A DNA stretch of 14,128 nt from Candidatus Proteinoplasmatales archaeon SG8-5 (GCA_001595885.1 LSSH01000079.1:1-14128), one strand, 5' to 3'. Counted from the first letter of the stretch, positions 5,700 through 14,128 are shown. Notes: generated by a model not told the origin, from the letters alone. Program-made: numbers and translations.

Positions 5700-8636
5700 A
5701 TGGAAGAATTGGACCTGATTGAGCCCGAACTCATCGGTCGCGAGGAAGAACTCCAAAAGCTCATCAAATCGTTAGACAAGGCCATTGAAGGCAAGGGCTC
5801 CACCGTCTTCATTACCGGTGAAGCTGGCATCGGCAAGACCAGGCTTGTTTCTGAATCCATAAAGGCCGCCGAGTGCGAAGGCGCGTTGATCATCAAAGGT
5901 TGGTGCCTGGCCGAGAGCCTGGAGCCGTTGTTTCCAATCAAGACTGCCTTGAGGGAAGCCGGCCTGCTGCATCTCATCTCAGGTGAGCCCCCGCCTCTGG
6001 TCGTGTCCGTGTACCTGATGAACGACGGCGGCGTGCCCATATCAAAGCACGAGAGGGAGGAGCTGGGATTCGATCCTATGATATTCTCCTCGATGCTCAG
6101 CGCGGTGGGCAACTTCGTCAAGGACGCCATGCAGATGGTGGACAACGTTGAGAGGACAGGCGGCTTGAACATCCTGGGATACCAGGAGTACAAGATAATC
6201 TTAGAGGAATTGCACGGCCTTCACCTGGCAGTTGTCACCAAAGGGGCGATGAGCGAGTTCCTGGTCAGCGACATGAAAGAGGTCCTGGCCGAGGTCAAAA
6301 GACAATACGGTGACGTTCTCGCGGATTGGAGCGGCTCGATGGCCGAAGTGGCAGGGATCGAGGACATTGTTTCCAGCCTTGTCAGAAGCGGGAAGTACAA
6401 CGGCGAATTCCTTGCGGATGACGCGAAGCTCAAACAGGAGAACCTTTTCGACAACGTTCTCCTGGGCATCCAGAGGGTATGTGTCGATAGACCGCTGCTG
6501 TTCTTCCTAGATGACCTGCAGTGGGCTGACCCCAGCTCCCTGGCGCTGCTCCATTACCTCACAAGGAACACAAGGGACCACAAGGTCCTGTTCCTGGGGA
6601 CCTACAGGCCTGAGGATATCGTGGAGACGTCCGAGGGCAGGACCCACCAGCTCGTGACCACGATGCAGAACATGAACCGTGAGAACTTACTGGAGAACAT
6701 CGAGTTGACAAGAATGGGCCCTGATGATACGGCCATGATGATCAGGTCAGCCCTGGGAAACACGTCCTTCGACGATGTGTTCCTGGATAAGATATTCAGG
6801 GAGACTGGGGGCACACCCTATTTCATTCTCGAGGTCGTCAAACTCCTCATAGCGGACGGTTCGATATCCAAGAACGACGACGGCTCCTGGGTGTTGAGGA
6901 CCGAATTGGCAGAGCTGAACATCCCAACGAAGATCTATGACGTTGTCAAGAGAAGACTGGACAGACTGATGAAGGAACAGAGAAGGATCCTCGATTATGC
7001 CAGTGTCGTCGGTGAGGAATTCCGGTCCGATTTGGTCGGGAAGGTCATGGATATCGACAAGCTGAGATTGCTGGAGTCCCTCAACGAGATAGAGAGGTCG
7101 CACAGGCTCATCCGCTCCATCGAACAGAGGTACGTCTTCGACCACGCCAAGATAAGGGAGGTCCTGTACAACGGGTTGATGGAGGAACTGAAACAGGAAT
7201 ACCATCGGATCGTCGCGGATACGCTGGCGGAGTTCCACAAGGACGAAATGGATGATATCGTTAACGAACTCGCTTACCATTACTTTGAGGCGAAGGACGA
7301 GAGAGCCGGAGAATACCTTGTGAAGGCAGGCGACGATGCCAAGGAGAAGTATGCGAACGAGGAGGCCATCAAGTTATACACTGACGCGTTGAAGTTCGTG
7401 AATGACGAATCCAAGGTCGGTATCTATGAGAGCCTGGGAGCCGTCCAGGTACTCATCGGGAAATACGATTCGGCAATAAAGAGCCATGAGAAAGCGATAG
7501 AGCTGACAGAGGATAACGAGGTGAAGGCAAGGAACACGCGTTGGAGCGCCCGCGTCCACTCGAGGAAGGGAGACTACGACAAGTCCCTGGAACTGCTGGC
7601 CACCGCCAAATGTCTGGTGGAAGAGGGGACCGCCGAATACTGGAAGATATTCCTCGGCGAGGGCCATTCCTCTTTCTGGAAGAACGACTATGACCGGGCC
7701 TTGTCGATATTCAACGAAGCAATAGAGGCGCCGGAGGACTCGGCGATCGAAAAGGTGGACATCTGCAGGGCTCTGAGGGCCATCGGCAACATTTCTCAAA
7801 ATATGGGTGACGACGAGAAGTCCCTCGAATACCAGCAAAGGAGCCTGGCAGTTGCCGAGGAGATAGGCGATGACGATAACATCTCGGCGGCGTACAACAA
7901 CATCGGCATCGTCTATTACAACAGCCACAACATGGATTCCGCACTGGATTATTTCCAGCGCTCGATGGAGATATCCGAGAAGATGGGCGACCTGATGAGC
8001 GTCGCGATGACGACCCTCAACATAGGCAACATCCACTATTGCATCGGCGAGATGGACAGGGCGATGGATATGTACGACCAATGCCTATTAGTCAAGAAGA
8101 AACTGGGAAACCTGGGCCAAATGGGTTTGCCCTACGCTTGCAAGGGATTCGTTGACATGGCGCAAGATAGACCCGATTCCGCGCTCGAGAACTTCCGCCA
8201 GGCCCTGGAGTTGTGCAGGGAGGCCGGGAACGTCCCCATGTCAAGCTACTCGTTGTCACTCCAAACCGAGGCCCACCTGGCACTGGGTAACCACGGGGAG
8301 GCCCTCAATACTGCCGAAGAGGCCATGGAGTTGATAGGGGACCTGAAGATCAAGAGCCTGAAGGGCGGGGCCCACCGCGCCATCGGAATGACCTACAGGG
8401 ACATGAAGGACCACGCCAGGGCGGTCGAGGAGTTCGACAAGGCCATGAAGATATTCGAGGAGGACGGTGCCCTCAGGGAACAGGCCAAGACCAACTACGA
8501 ATACGCCTTCCTCCTGAAGGACATGGGTGAAACCGAGAAGGCAAGGGAGCGCATGGGAAAGTCAATGGTCGAGTACGGCCGAGAGGGCGTCAAGTATTGG
8601 GAGCTCAAGTGCCTGAAGGCGCTGCAGGAGATGTAA
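5700..8636 (+). CDS. STAND/AAA_16-type signalling ATPase with inserted regulatory domain and TPR repeats
   Basis: The product has 978 residues. Walker A GEAGIGKT is at 40-47 and Walker B LLFFLDD at 266-272, followed by LQWAD and then GTYRP. A GTP tripeptide at 371-373 takes the place of the usual STAND GNP. A winged-helix-like region spans about 390-500, and about 11 TPR units fill 535-975. The gap between the Walker motifs is about 220 residues, some 100 longer than usual for AAA_16. The extra part (about 100-212, with MIFSSMLSAV and YGDVLADWSG) looks like a compact alpha/beta sensor of Longin/roadblock type. That name is a tentative fold guess. The family acts as an ATP-driven switch in cytoplasmic signalling; the input is unknown. 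No DNA-binding, protease or membrane effector domain is seen. The ATG at 5700 is chosen because promoter and N-terminus match the third paralogue. The acetyltransferase follows after 56 bases. Confidence 0.9.
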   Translation: MEELDLIEPELIGREEELQKLIKSLDKAIEGKGSTVFITGEAGIGKTRLVSESIKAAECEGALIIKGWCLAESLEPLFPIKTALREAGLLHLISGEPPPLVVSVYLMNDGGVPISKHEREELGFDPMIFSSMLSAVGNFVKDAMQMVDNVERTGGLNILGYQEYKIILEELHGLHLAVVTKGAMSEFLVSDMKEVLAEVKRQYGDVLADWSGSMAEVAGIEDIVSSLVRSGKYNGEFLADDAKLKQENLFDNVLLGIQRVCVDRPLLFFLDDLQWADPSSLALLHYLTRNTRDHKVLFLGTYRPEDIVETSEGRTHQLVTTMQNMNRENLLENIELTRMGPDDTAMMIRSALGNTSFDDVFLDKIFRETGGTPYFILEVVKLLIADGSISKNDDGSWVLRTELAELNIPTKIYDVVKRRLDRLMKEQRRILDYASVVGEEFRSDLVGKVMDIDKLRLLESLNEIERSHRLIRSIEQRYVFDHAKIREVLYNGLMEELKQEYHRIVADTLAEFHKDEMDDIVNELAYHYFEAKDERAGEYLVKAGDDAKEKYANEEAIKLYTDALKFVNDESKVGIYESLGAVQVLIGKYDSAIKSHEKAIELTEDNEVKARNTRWSARVHSRKGDYDKSLELLATAKCLVEEGTAEYWKIFLGEGHSSFWKNDYDRALSIFNEAIEAPEDSAIEKVDICRALRAIGNISQNMGDDEKSLEYQQRSLAVAEEIGDDDNISAAYNNIGIVYYNSHNMDSALDYFQRSMEISEKMGDLMSVAMTTLNIGNIHYCIGEMDRAMDMYDQCLLVKKKLGNLGQMGLPYACKGFVDMAQDRPDSALENFRQALELCREAGNVPMSSYSLSLQTEAHLALGNHGEALNTAEEAMELIGDLKIKSLKGGAHRAIGMTYRDMKDHARAVEEFDKAMKIFEEDGALREQAKTNYEYAFLLKDMGETEKARERMGKSMVEYGREGVKYWELKCLKALQEM

Positions 8637-8645
8637 CCCCCTCAG

Positions 8646-8681
8646 GATTAATGAAAGCGAAGCCTTTTTCCAAATACTTAC
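8646..8681 (+). promoter_or_regulatory. Weak candidate promoter for the acetyltransferase gene
   Basis: A/T-rich elements ggattaatga (8646-8655) and aaatacttac (8672-8681) lie between the second ATPase and the acetyltransferase. The first would give a transcription start near 8676 and a short leader before the ATG at 8693. The second is too close to that ATG by usual archaeal spacing. The gene may instead simply be co-transcribed with the ATPase 56 bases upstream. Confidence 0.3.
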
Positions 8682-8692
8682 ATCAGGGTCCC

Positions 8693-9652
8693 ATGAGGCC
8701 GAAGCGCCGCCCGTACGTTCACGACGATTTCATCCGCATCCGCGATCTCCTAGTAGAGACCCACAGGGCTTTTCACCCACCTGTCAACTGGGGCATAGAG
8801 CGGTGGAACTACGCCAGGTATTTTGTCGCCCCCATGCTCGGATCCTGGGGGGACGAAGGCCAATCAGTGGAAGACAGCCTGGCGGCCATCCGCTTGTGGG
8901 AGGAGATGAACGGCGTGTGGGAGACTGAGGATGGGGAGATAGCCGGCGTGGTCTGCATCGAGCACCCCGACGTCAACCACCCTGGTTACGGCGAGATATT
9001 CGTGCAGCGGCATCCCGAGCACATCTACCTGCTTGAAGACATGCTGGCCTACGGCGAGGAGCGATTCGCCAACCCAAGAACGGGTCGCGTGCACATCTGG
9101 GTGTGCGGCGGAGACGTATCCCTTTTAAAGGCCGTGAGGATGCGGGGCTTTGTCAAAGAAGAATCCAAATCACACGCAGGCCAGGAACTCGAACTCAGTG
9201 AGATCCCCAGGCCTGAACTGCCCCCGGGCTTTGAGATTTTGACCATGGCCGATGAGTGCGACGTAGACAAGCGTCGCGAGATATTCGGTCGCGCATTCGA
9301 CCACCCGGAGCCGAAGGAATGGCCCTCCAGGTTCGCCTACGAGGAGTTGATGCGCGCTCCCGATTATGAACCGGAGAACGATATTTTCATCAAAGCGGAT
9401 GACGGCACCTATGCGGCCTGCTGCATCATCTGGTACGACGACCACAACAAGATCGGCCACATGGAGCCGGTCGGTACCCACCCGGAATACCGAAACCTCG
9501 GTCTGGGCCGCGCCATCGTCTACGAGGCACTCCGCCGCATGAGGGCCCTGGGCGCAACGACCACCCCCATGGAGGGCGGCCACGAGCCCTTCTACGAGGC
9601 CATCGGCTTCAAGACGGTAAGGACCTGGACGCGGTGGGAGAAGGATGTGTAG
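8693..9652 (+). CDS. GNAT-family N-acetyltransferase, probably a tandem GNAT with a degenerate first half
   Basis: The product has 319 residues. The C-terminal half is a clear GNAT domain: the acetyl-CoA-binding motif RNLGLG (267-272) follows beta-strand 4 (MEPVGTHPEY), and PFYEAIGF at 299-306 is the usual motif B ending. The N-terminal half has GNAT-like order (DGEIAGVVCIEH, then LLKAVRMRGF near 144-153) but no RxxGxG/A motif, so it is probably an inactive second copy. The family moves an acetyl group from acetyl-CoA to an amine on a small molecule or protein; the substrate is unknown. The ATG at 8693 is preferred. An in-frame ATG at 8651 and an upstream extension into the ATPase gene would add residues with no GNAT features. 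The gene sits 56 bases after the second ATPase and 77 bases before the third. Confidence 0.85.
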   Translation: MRPKRRPYVHDDFIRIRDLLVETHRAFHPPVNWGIERWNYARYFVAPMLGSWGDEGQSVEDSLAAIRLWEEMNGVWETEDGEIAGVVCIEHPDVNHPGYGEIFVQRHPEHIYLLEDMLAYGEERFANPRTGRVHIWVCGGDVSLLKAVRMRGFVKEESKSHAGQELELSEIPRPELPPGFEILTMADECDVDKRREIFGRAFDHPEPKEWPSRFAYEELMRAPDYEPENDIFIKADDGTYAACCIIWYDDHNKIGHMEPVGTHPEYRNLGLGRAIVYEALRRMRALGATTTPMEGGHEPFYEAIGFKTVRTWTRWEKDV

Positions 9653-9690
9653 CCTCGCAAGTAGGAGGACCAGTGCCCGGACCGAAACCT

Positions 9691-9729
9691 CAGTAATCAT
9701 TTTAACATTCAACCTCATTTCTCCTGCCA
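9691..9729 (+). promoter_or_regulatory. TATA promoter of the third STAND-TPR gene, apparently leaderless
   Basis: The A/T-rich element atcatttta (about 9697-9705) is centred about 28 bases before the ATG at 9730. There is no Shine-Dalgarno site, and the bases before the ATG are tctcctgcca. With one or two small gaps it aligns throughout with 5662-5699: cag-aat-at-ttaac, then aac, cat, and tctcc-gcca. Confidence 0.55.
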
Positions 9730-12700
9730 ATGGAGGAGTTGGCTTTTCAGCAACTGGAATTTATCGGCCGCAAGGGAGAGCTCAGCCGGCTGGAAGGCTC
9801 TCTTGAAGAAGCGGTCGCCGGAAGGGGCTCGACAGTACTGCTATCGGGCGAGGCCGGCATAGGAAAGACGAGGCTGGTCGAGGAATTCCGTAAGAAGGCT
9901 GGCGCCAAGAACGCAAAGGTCCTATCAGGTTCTGCCTCGGCAGAGATGGCAAATCCATTTCTCGTCTTCTCGATGGCCATGGAGAGTATAATGGACAGGC
10001 CTCTTTTCATCGAGGAGATGCACACCTCCTTCACAGAGGTCTTCGCGGTCAATCGCACAGGGCTGCTGGTCGCCGAGGCCGTTCCTGAGGGCGAGGCCCT
10101 CGACGCCGACATCTTCGCAGGAATGCTCTCCGCTGTCCAGGACTTCGTCAGGGACTCGTTCGACAGCAGCGGAGAAAAACGTTCCGGCCTGGGCAGGCTG
10201 GAGTACGGCGACATGAAGATATTGATAGAGCACGGCTCCAGGCTGTTCCTCACCGCGGTGTTCCGGGGTACCGAGCACCCCGGCATGAAGGATTTACTCA
10301 GGAGGACCTTGGACGACATTGAGGAGCGATACGGCGATGTTCTCGAATCCTGGTCAGGTTCCGTGTCAGAGGTCGCCCCCGTCAAGGAGGAGATATTACG
10401 GCTGGCCGGAACCAAGTTCCTGGTCAAGCGGGACCTCGAGGGATTGAAGCTGGAGAACGAGAGGATACGTATCGCCGACCATGTATTGGAGACGCTTGAA
10501 ACCGCGACCGAAACCCAGCCGCTCCTCCTGATACTGGAAGACTTGCACTGGGCCGAGGAGTCCTCGCTCTTCGTTCTCAATTACCTGGCCAGGAACGTCA
10601 GGGACAAGAGGATTCTGATCCTGGGCACGCAGAGGCCGGACGAAGACCGGGTCCTGCAGGATACGGTCGCCAGTATGAAGGACGAGGGCATACCCTTGAC
10701 AGAGATTAAGGTCGAGAAACTAGGCGGAGAGGATGTGGGCTCCCTGATCGATGAGATGTTCACCCCCAACCGGTTCCCGCCCGAGTTCGTTGATAGACTG
10801 GTTGGCCGGTGCGGGGGAAATCCCTTCTTCGTCATCGAGATGCTCAAGCAGATGCTGGACGAGGGTACGGTCGCGAGGAAGGATGGAGACTTTGTGCTCG
10901 AGAGAGAGGATTATGTCATCCCGACCACGGTCGAGGACGTGGTGCACCAGAGATTGGAGGCGCTTGAGCCTGAGGCCATTGCGTTGGCCGAGTATGCCTC
11001 CTGCATCGGCAGGGTATTCGGAAGGGACGTGGCCTTCTCCCTCGAATCGCTCACCGATGCACCCTCGGCCCTTGGGAGTTTGAAGAGCACCGGCATCGTG
11101 ACAGCGGACAACGGCAACGCTGAGTTCACCCATGCGATTTTCCAGGAGGTCATCTACACCGGCATCGGCGACAGGTGGAGGTCCGTCTATCACAAGAGCA
11201 TAGGCGAACACTTCGAGTCGACCTACGGGACATCGCCGGACGATGTCCTATATGAACTGGCAAGGCACTTCTCCCGGAGCAACGAGCATCAGAAGGCCTT
11301 CGATTATTGCCTGAAGGCCGGAGCGAAGGCGGAGAACGCATTCGCCGCAGAGCAGGCCATCGGGTTCTATGAGACCGCGGTCCGGCTGATTCCCAACATC
11401 AGGTCGGGCGCGGGGGACAACCAGGTCGAGATACTTGAGCGGCTGGGCGGGCTCAATTCCCTCGTCGGCAGGTATGATATGGCCATCGAGAGCTATGAAA
11501 AGGCCGGCGCGACAGCACAGGACGCCGCGACAAAGGCAAGCATGCTCAGGAGGGTTGGCTGGACCTACGGGAAGATGGGTGAATTCGACAGGTCGTTGGA
11601 GGTGCTGGCCCAGGCGAAGGAGATGGCCGAGGAAGGCAGCGTCGAGTACGGCAGGATACTGTCCAGCGAGGGCTATCCGCATTACAGGAAGGGGGAGTTC
11701 GACAAGGGCCTGGAGCGGTACGATGCAGCGTTGAAGATATTCGAAAAGGGCGGGGGCCAGCAGAAGGACATCGGAAACGTGCTGAGGTCCATCGGCACGA
11801 TCCTCCTCAACAAGGGCGAGTTCGACAGTGCATTGGAATACTTCCACAAGAGCCTGAGCGTGATGGAAGGGATAGACGAGCACCACGGCGTTGCCGCCTC
11901 GCTGAACAACATCGGGAATGTTTATGATTATCAGGGCAAGCTGGAGAACGCCCTGGAGTATTACCAGCGCGTCCTGGGGATAGAGGAGAAGATAGGCCAC
12001 AGGGACGGCATCGCCATCGCCCTGAACAACATAGGCAACATGCACCTGGCCATGGGCCACCCGGACAAGGCCCTCGAGTTCTTCGAGCGCAGCCTCGGTA
12101 TCAGGGAGAACATCGGCGATAAGCCCGGAATCGCCATGTCACTCACCTGCATAGGTCTGGTCCACCAGAGCAGGGGCGAGTGGGACAAGGTGCTCGTACT
12201 CTACCGGCGCAGCCTGGAGCTCAACGAGAGCGTGGGCGACATGCACGGCACCGCCCTTTCCCTCAACAACATCGGCCAGGTGTACAGGTACAAGGGAGAG
12301 GTGGACAGGGCCCTTGAGCACCACAATAAGAGCCTGCGGATATGCTCGGAGATCGGAGACAAATGGCTCGATGTCCACAACCGCTGCGGCCTGGCAGAGG
12401 CATATCTGGACCTCAAGGACACTGATAAGGTCCTGGAGAACGTCGACATGGCCACCAAAACAGCCTCGGAGATAGGGGCCAAGGCGGAGGAGGCCTGGAC
12501 CCACAGGATACTAGGCATGCTGCACCGCGAGACCGGGGATTGGGTCGAGGCCGAAGCAGAGTTCGGTAAGGCCAGGACCATCCTGGAGGAGTTCGGCGAG
12601 AGGATAGAGCTGGCCGGCCTCCACTACGAATACGGCCTGATGCACAAGGCCAAGGGAGACTCAGCCAGGGCCGAAGAGTTCCTGCGAAAGGCCCTTGCCG

Positions 12701-12765
12701 ACTTCGAGGGCATGGGCCTGGACATGTGGGCTGACAAGTGCAGGAAGGTGCTGGAAGTTCTGTAG
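9730..12765 (+). CDS. STAND/AAA_16-type signalling ATPase with inserted regulatory domain and TPR repeats
   Basis: The product has 1011 residues and is colinear with the second paralogue. Walker A GEAGIGKT is at 40-47, Walker B LLLILED at 265-271 followed by LHWAEESS, and the STAND GNP motif at 363-365. A winged-helix-like part spans about 390-500, and about 12 TPR units run from 523 to the end (LNNIGNVY, LEYYQRVL and similar). The insert between the Walker motifs (about 100-210) contains IFAGMLSAVQDFVRDSF (128-144) and YGDVLESWSG (201-210) and matches the one in the second paralogue. It is closest to the truncated first gene, with stretches of about 90% DNA identity around Walker B. It likely acts as an ATP-gated switch with TPR-mediated binding; its ligand is unknown. 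The gene converges on the 23S rRNA gene. No clear T-rich terminator follows its stop. Confidence 0.9.
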   Translation: MEELAFQQLEFIGRKGELSRLEGSLEEAVAGRGSTVLLSGEAGIGKTRLVEEFRKKAGAKNAKVLSGSASAEMANPFLVFSMAMESIMDRPLFIEEMHTSFTEVFAVNRTGLLVAEAVPEGEALDADIFAGMLSAVQDFVRDSFDSSGEKRSGLGRLEYGDMKILIEHGSRLFLTAVFRGTEHPGMKDLLRRTLDDIEERYGDVLESWSGSVSEVAPVKEEILRLAGTKFLVKRDLEGLKLENERIRIADHVLETLETATETQPLLLILEDLHWAEESSLFVLNYLARNVRDKRILILGTQRPDEDRVLQDTVASMKDEGIPLTEIKVEKLGGEDVGSLIDEMFTPNRFPPEFVDRLVGRCGGNPFFVIEMLKQMLDEGTVARKDGDFVLEREDYVIPTTVEDVVHQRLEALEPEAIALAEYASCIGRVFGRDVAFSLESLTDAPSALGSLKSTGIVTADNGNAEFTHAIFQEVIYTGIGDRWRSVYHKSIGEHFESTYGTSPDDVLYELARHFSRSNEHQKAFDYCLKAGAKAENAFAAEQAIGFYETAVRLIPNIRSGAGDNQVEILERLGGLNSLVGRYDMAIESYEKAGATAQDAATKASMLRRVGWTYGKMGEFDRSLEVLAQAKEMAEEGSVEYGRILSSEGYPHYRKGEFDKGLERYDAALKIFEKGGGQQKDIGNVLRSIGTILLNKGEFDSALEYFHKSLSVMEGIDEHHGVAASLNNIGNVYDYQGKLENALEYYQRVLGIEEKIGHRDGIAIALNNIGNMHLAMGHPDKALEFFERSLGIRENIGDKPGIAMSLTCIGLVHQSRGEWDKVLVLYRRSLELNESVGDMHGTALSLNNIGQVYRYKGEVDRALEHHNKSLRICSEIGDKWLDVHNRCGLAEAYLDLKDTDKVLENVDMATKTASEIGAKAEEAWTHRILGMLHRETGDWVEAEAEFGKARTILEEFGERIELAGLHYEYGLMHKAKGDSARAEEFLRKALADFEGMGLDMWADKCRKVLEVL

Positions 12766-12827
12766 GGGAACTACGGGTCAGATAACTTTCGATAGCTAAA
12801 GCTCATGCTGGTTAATTACATGGAAAT

Positions 12828-12902
12828 AAGGAAAAGCCATACTGCAACGTGAACTGGTTAGTTACGATTCTTATCGGTTCACGTCTTGCATGTCTTTTCC
12901 TT
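12828..12902 (-). other. Long hairpin 1, resembling an empty rRNA processing stem
   Basis: The arms are 12828-12854 and 12877-12902. Read as - strand RNA, they pair as a 9-bp outer helix (AAGGAAAAG with CUUUUCCUU), an A-G mismatch, CA with UG, a 4-bp helix UGCA/UGCA, and an 8-bp inner helix ACGUGAAC/GUUCACGU. A 2-base bulge (AG) on the 5' arm and a 3-base bulge (GUA) on the 3' arm flank the 4-bp helix. The 22-base loop contains a small CGAU-AUCG stem. The strand is assigned because 23S read-through transcripts would carry it. Confidence 0.7.
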
Positions 12903-12941
12903 CGATTGCTAAAGCTCATGGATACTGATTGTTGACAAATT

Positions 12942-13016
12942 AAGGAAAAGCCATACTGCAACGTGAACTGGTTCGTTGCGATTCTTATCGGTTCACGTCT
13001 TGCATGTCTTTTCCTT
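12942..13016 (-). other. Long hairpin 2, identical arms to hairpin 1
   Basis: The arms 12942-12968 and 12991-13016 are identical base for base to those of hairpin 1, 114 bases away. The only differences are two bases in the loop. The same near bulge-helix-bulge pairing applies. Confidence 0.7.
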
Positions 13017-13050
13017 CGATAGCCAAAGCTCATGCATGCTCATTGTTGAC

Positions 13051-13079
13051 AAATTAAGGAAAAGCCATATACAACCTGT
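13051..13079 (-). promoter_or_regulatory. Likely 3' arm of the 23S rRNA processing stem, with T-rich tail
   Basis: Just past the 23S 3' end, the - strand reads ACAGGTTGTATATGG, then CTTTTCCTTAATTT. The second part equals the 3' arm of the two hairpins downstream, but here no nearby 5' partner exists. The natural partner would be the 5' flank of the 23S gene, outside the window. The CTTTTCCTTAATTT stretch is also T-rich enough to be a terminator candidate. Assignment is inference from position and similarity. Confidence 0.45.
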
Positions 13080-13111
13080 TAAACGGACAAGCCGAATACG
13101 TCCAGCGTCAA

Positions 13112-14128
<1,017 letters not shown>

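Larger units (their letters stand above)
12788..13070. repeat. Tandem array of 2.5 copies of a 113-114-base repeat
   Basis: Unit 1 is 12788-12900, unit 2 is 12901-13014, and partial unit 3 is 13015 to about 13070. Each begins with a 20-base block, ttcgatagctaaagctcatg or a 1-2-base variant. After a variable stretch of about 20 bases comes a 75-base hairpin sequence in units 1 and 2, which differ by only two bases, both in the loop. Unit 3 keeps the start block, the linker gttgacaaatt and the first arm segment aaggaaaagccata, then diverges toward the 23S gene. This is not a CRISPR array: the units are contiguous and the hairpin is far longer. Confidence 0.9.
12766..13111. other. Gene-free spacer between the third ATPase and the 23S rRNA 3' end
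   Basis: No protein gene or 5S rRNA is recognisable here. The region is largely filled by a tandem repeat array described separately. The 22 bases after the ATPase stop and about 30 bases next to the 23S end are non-repeated. A 73-codon - strand open frame (12812-13033) is a by-product of the repeats. Confidence 0.7.

Noticed and set aside
8597..8692. Upstream starts (8597, 8651) for the acetyltransferase.
   Set aside because: They would overlap the ATPase or add residues with no domain features. The ATG at 8693 leads directly into the conserved part. The choice between 8651 and 8693 is not certain.
12812..13033. A 73-codon - strand open frame with a repeated 38-residue peptide.
   Set aside because: The repeat period of 114 bases is divisible by three, so an open frame repeats automatically. 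The sequence is explained by RNA hairpin arms, there is no promoter or Shine-Dalgarno site, and the peptide resembles no family I know.
12788..13070. The repeat array as a CRISPR or insertion element.
   Set aside because: The units are contiguous with no spacers of uniform length, the repeated part is over 100 bases, and no transposase gene or terminal inverted repeats with target duplications are present.

Overview
The window looks like the chromosome of a euryarchaeal archaeon, most likely of the Thermoplasmata or a relative. The evidence is an archaeal-type 23S rRNA with no 5S gene in the 347 bases downstream of its end, TATA-type promoters that sit so close to the start codons that two large genes appear to be leaderless, and one start with an archaeal Shine-Dalgarno match (gaggtgg). 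The lineage call is inference, because no database search was possible.

Layout. Six protein genes run left to right on the + strand and face a 23S rRNA gene on the - strand. (1) 2-2293: a signalling ATPase of the STAND/AAA_16 type with about 12 TPR repeats, cut by the left edge of the window. (2) 2298-3215: a PLP-dependent cysteine synthase-like enzyme, 4 bases after gene 1. (3) 3275-5506: a secreted protein with eight calcium-binding FG-GAP/VCBS repeats, an Ig-like domain and a duplicated C-terminal module. (4) 5700-8636: a second STAND-TPR ATPase. (5) 8693-9652: a GNAT acetyltransferase that appears to contain two GNAT units. (6) 9730-12765: a third STAND-TPR ATPase. (7) 12766-13111: a gene-free spacer holding 2.5 tandem copies of a 114-base repeat. 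(8) 13112-14128: the 3' third of a 23S rRNA gene, whose 5' part lies beyond the right edge.

How the genes may work together. The three STAND-TPR proteins are paralogues. Genes 1 and 2 of the series are each followed closely by an enzyme gene (cysteine synthase-like, then acetyltransferase). The two complete ATPases have no classical effector domain at either end. Instead, both carry a domain of about 110 residues inserted between Walker A and Walker B, which I read as the likely sensor or regulatory part. Their promoters are also copies of each other. This suggests repeated duplication of a whole transcription unit and diversification of its input. What the proteins sense, and whether the neighbouring enzymes are part of the response, cannot be told from sequence alone.

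The most unusual non-coding feature is the spacer downstream of the 23S gene. Each full repeat folds into a long hairpin resembling an rRNA processing stem with the rRNA missing from its middle, including a near bulge-helix-bulge geometry. The third, partial copy lies where the genuine 3' arm of the 23S processing stem should be.
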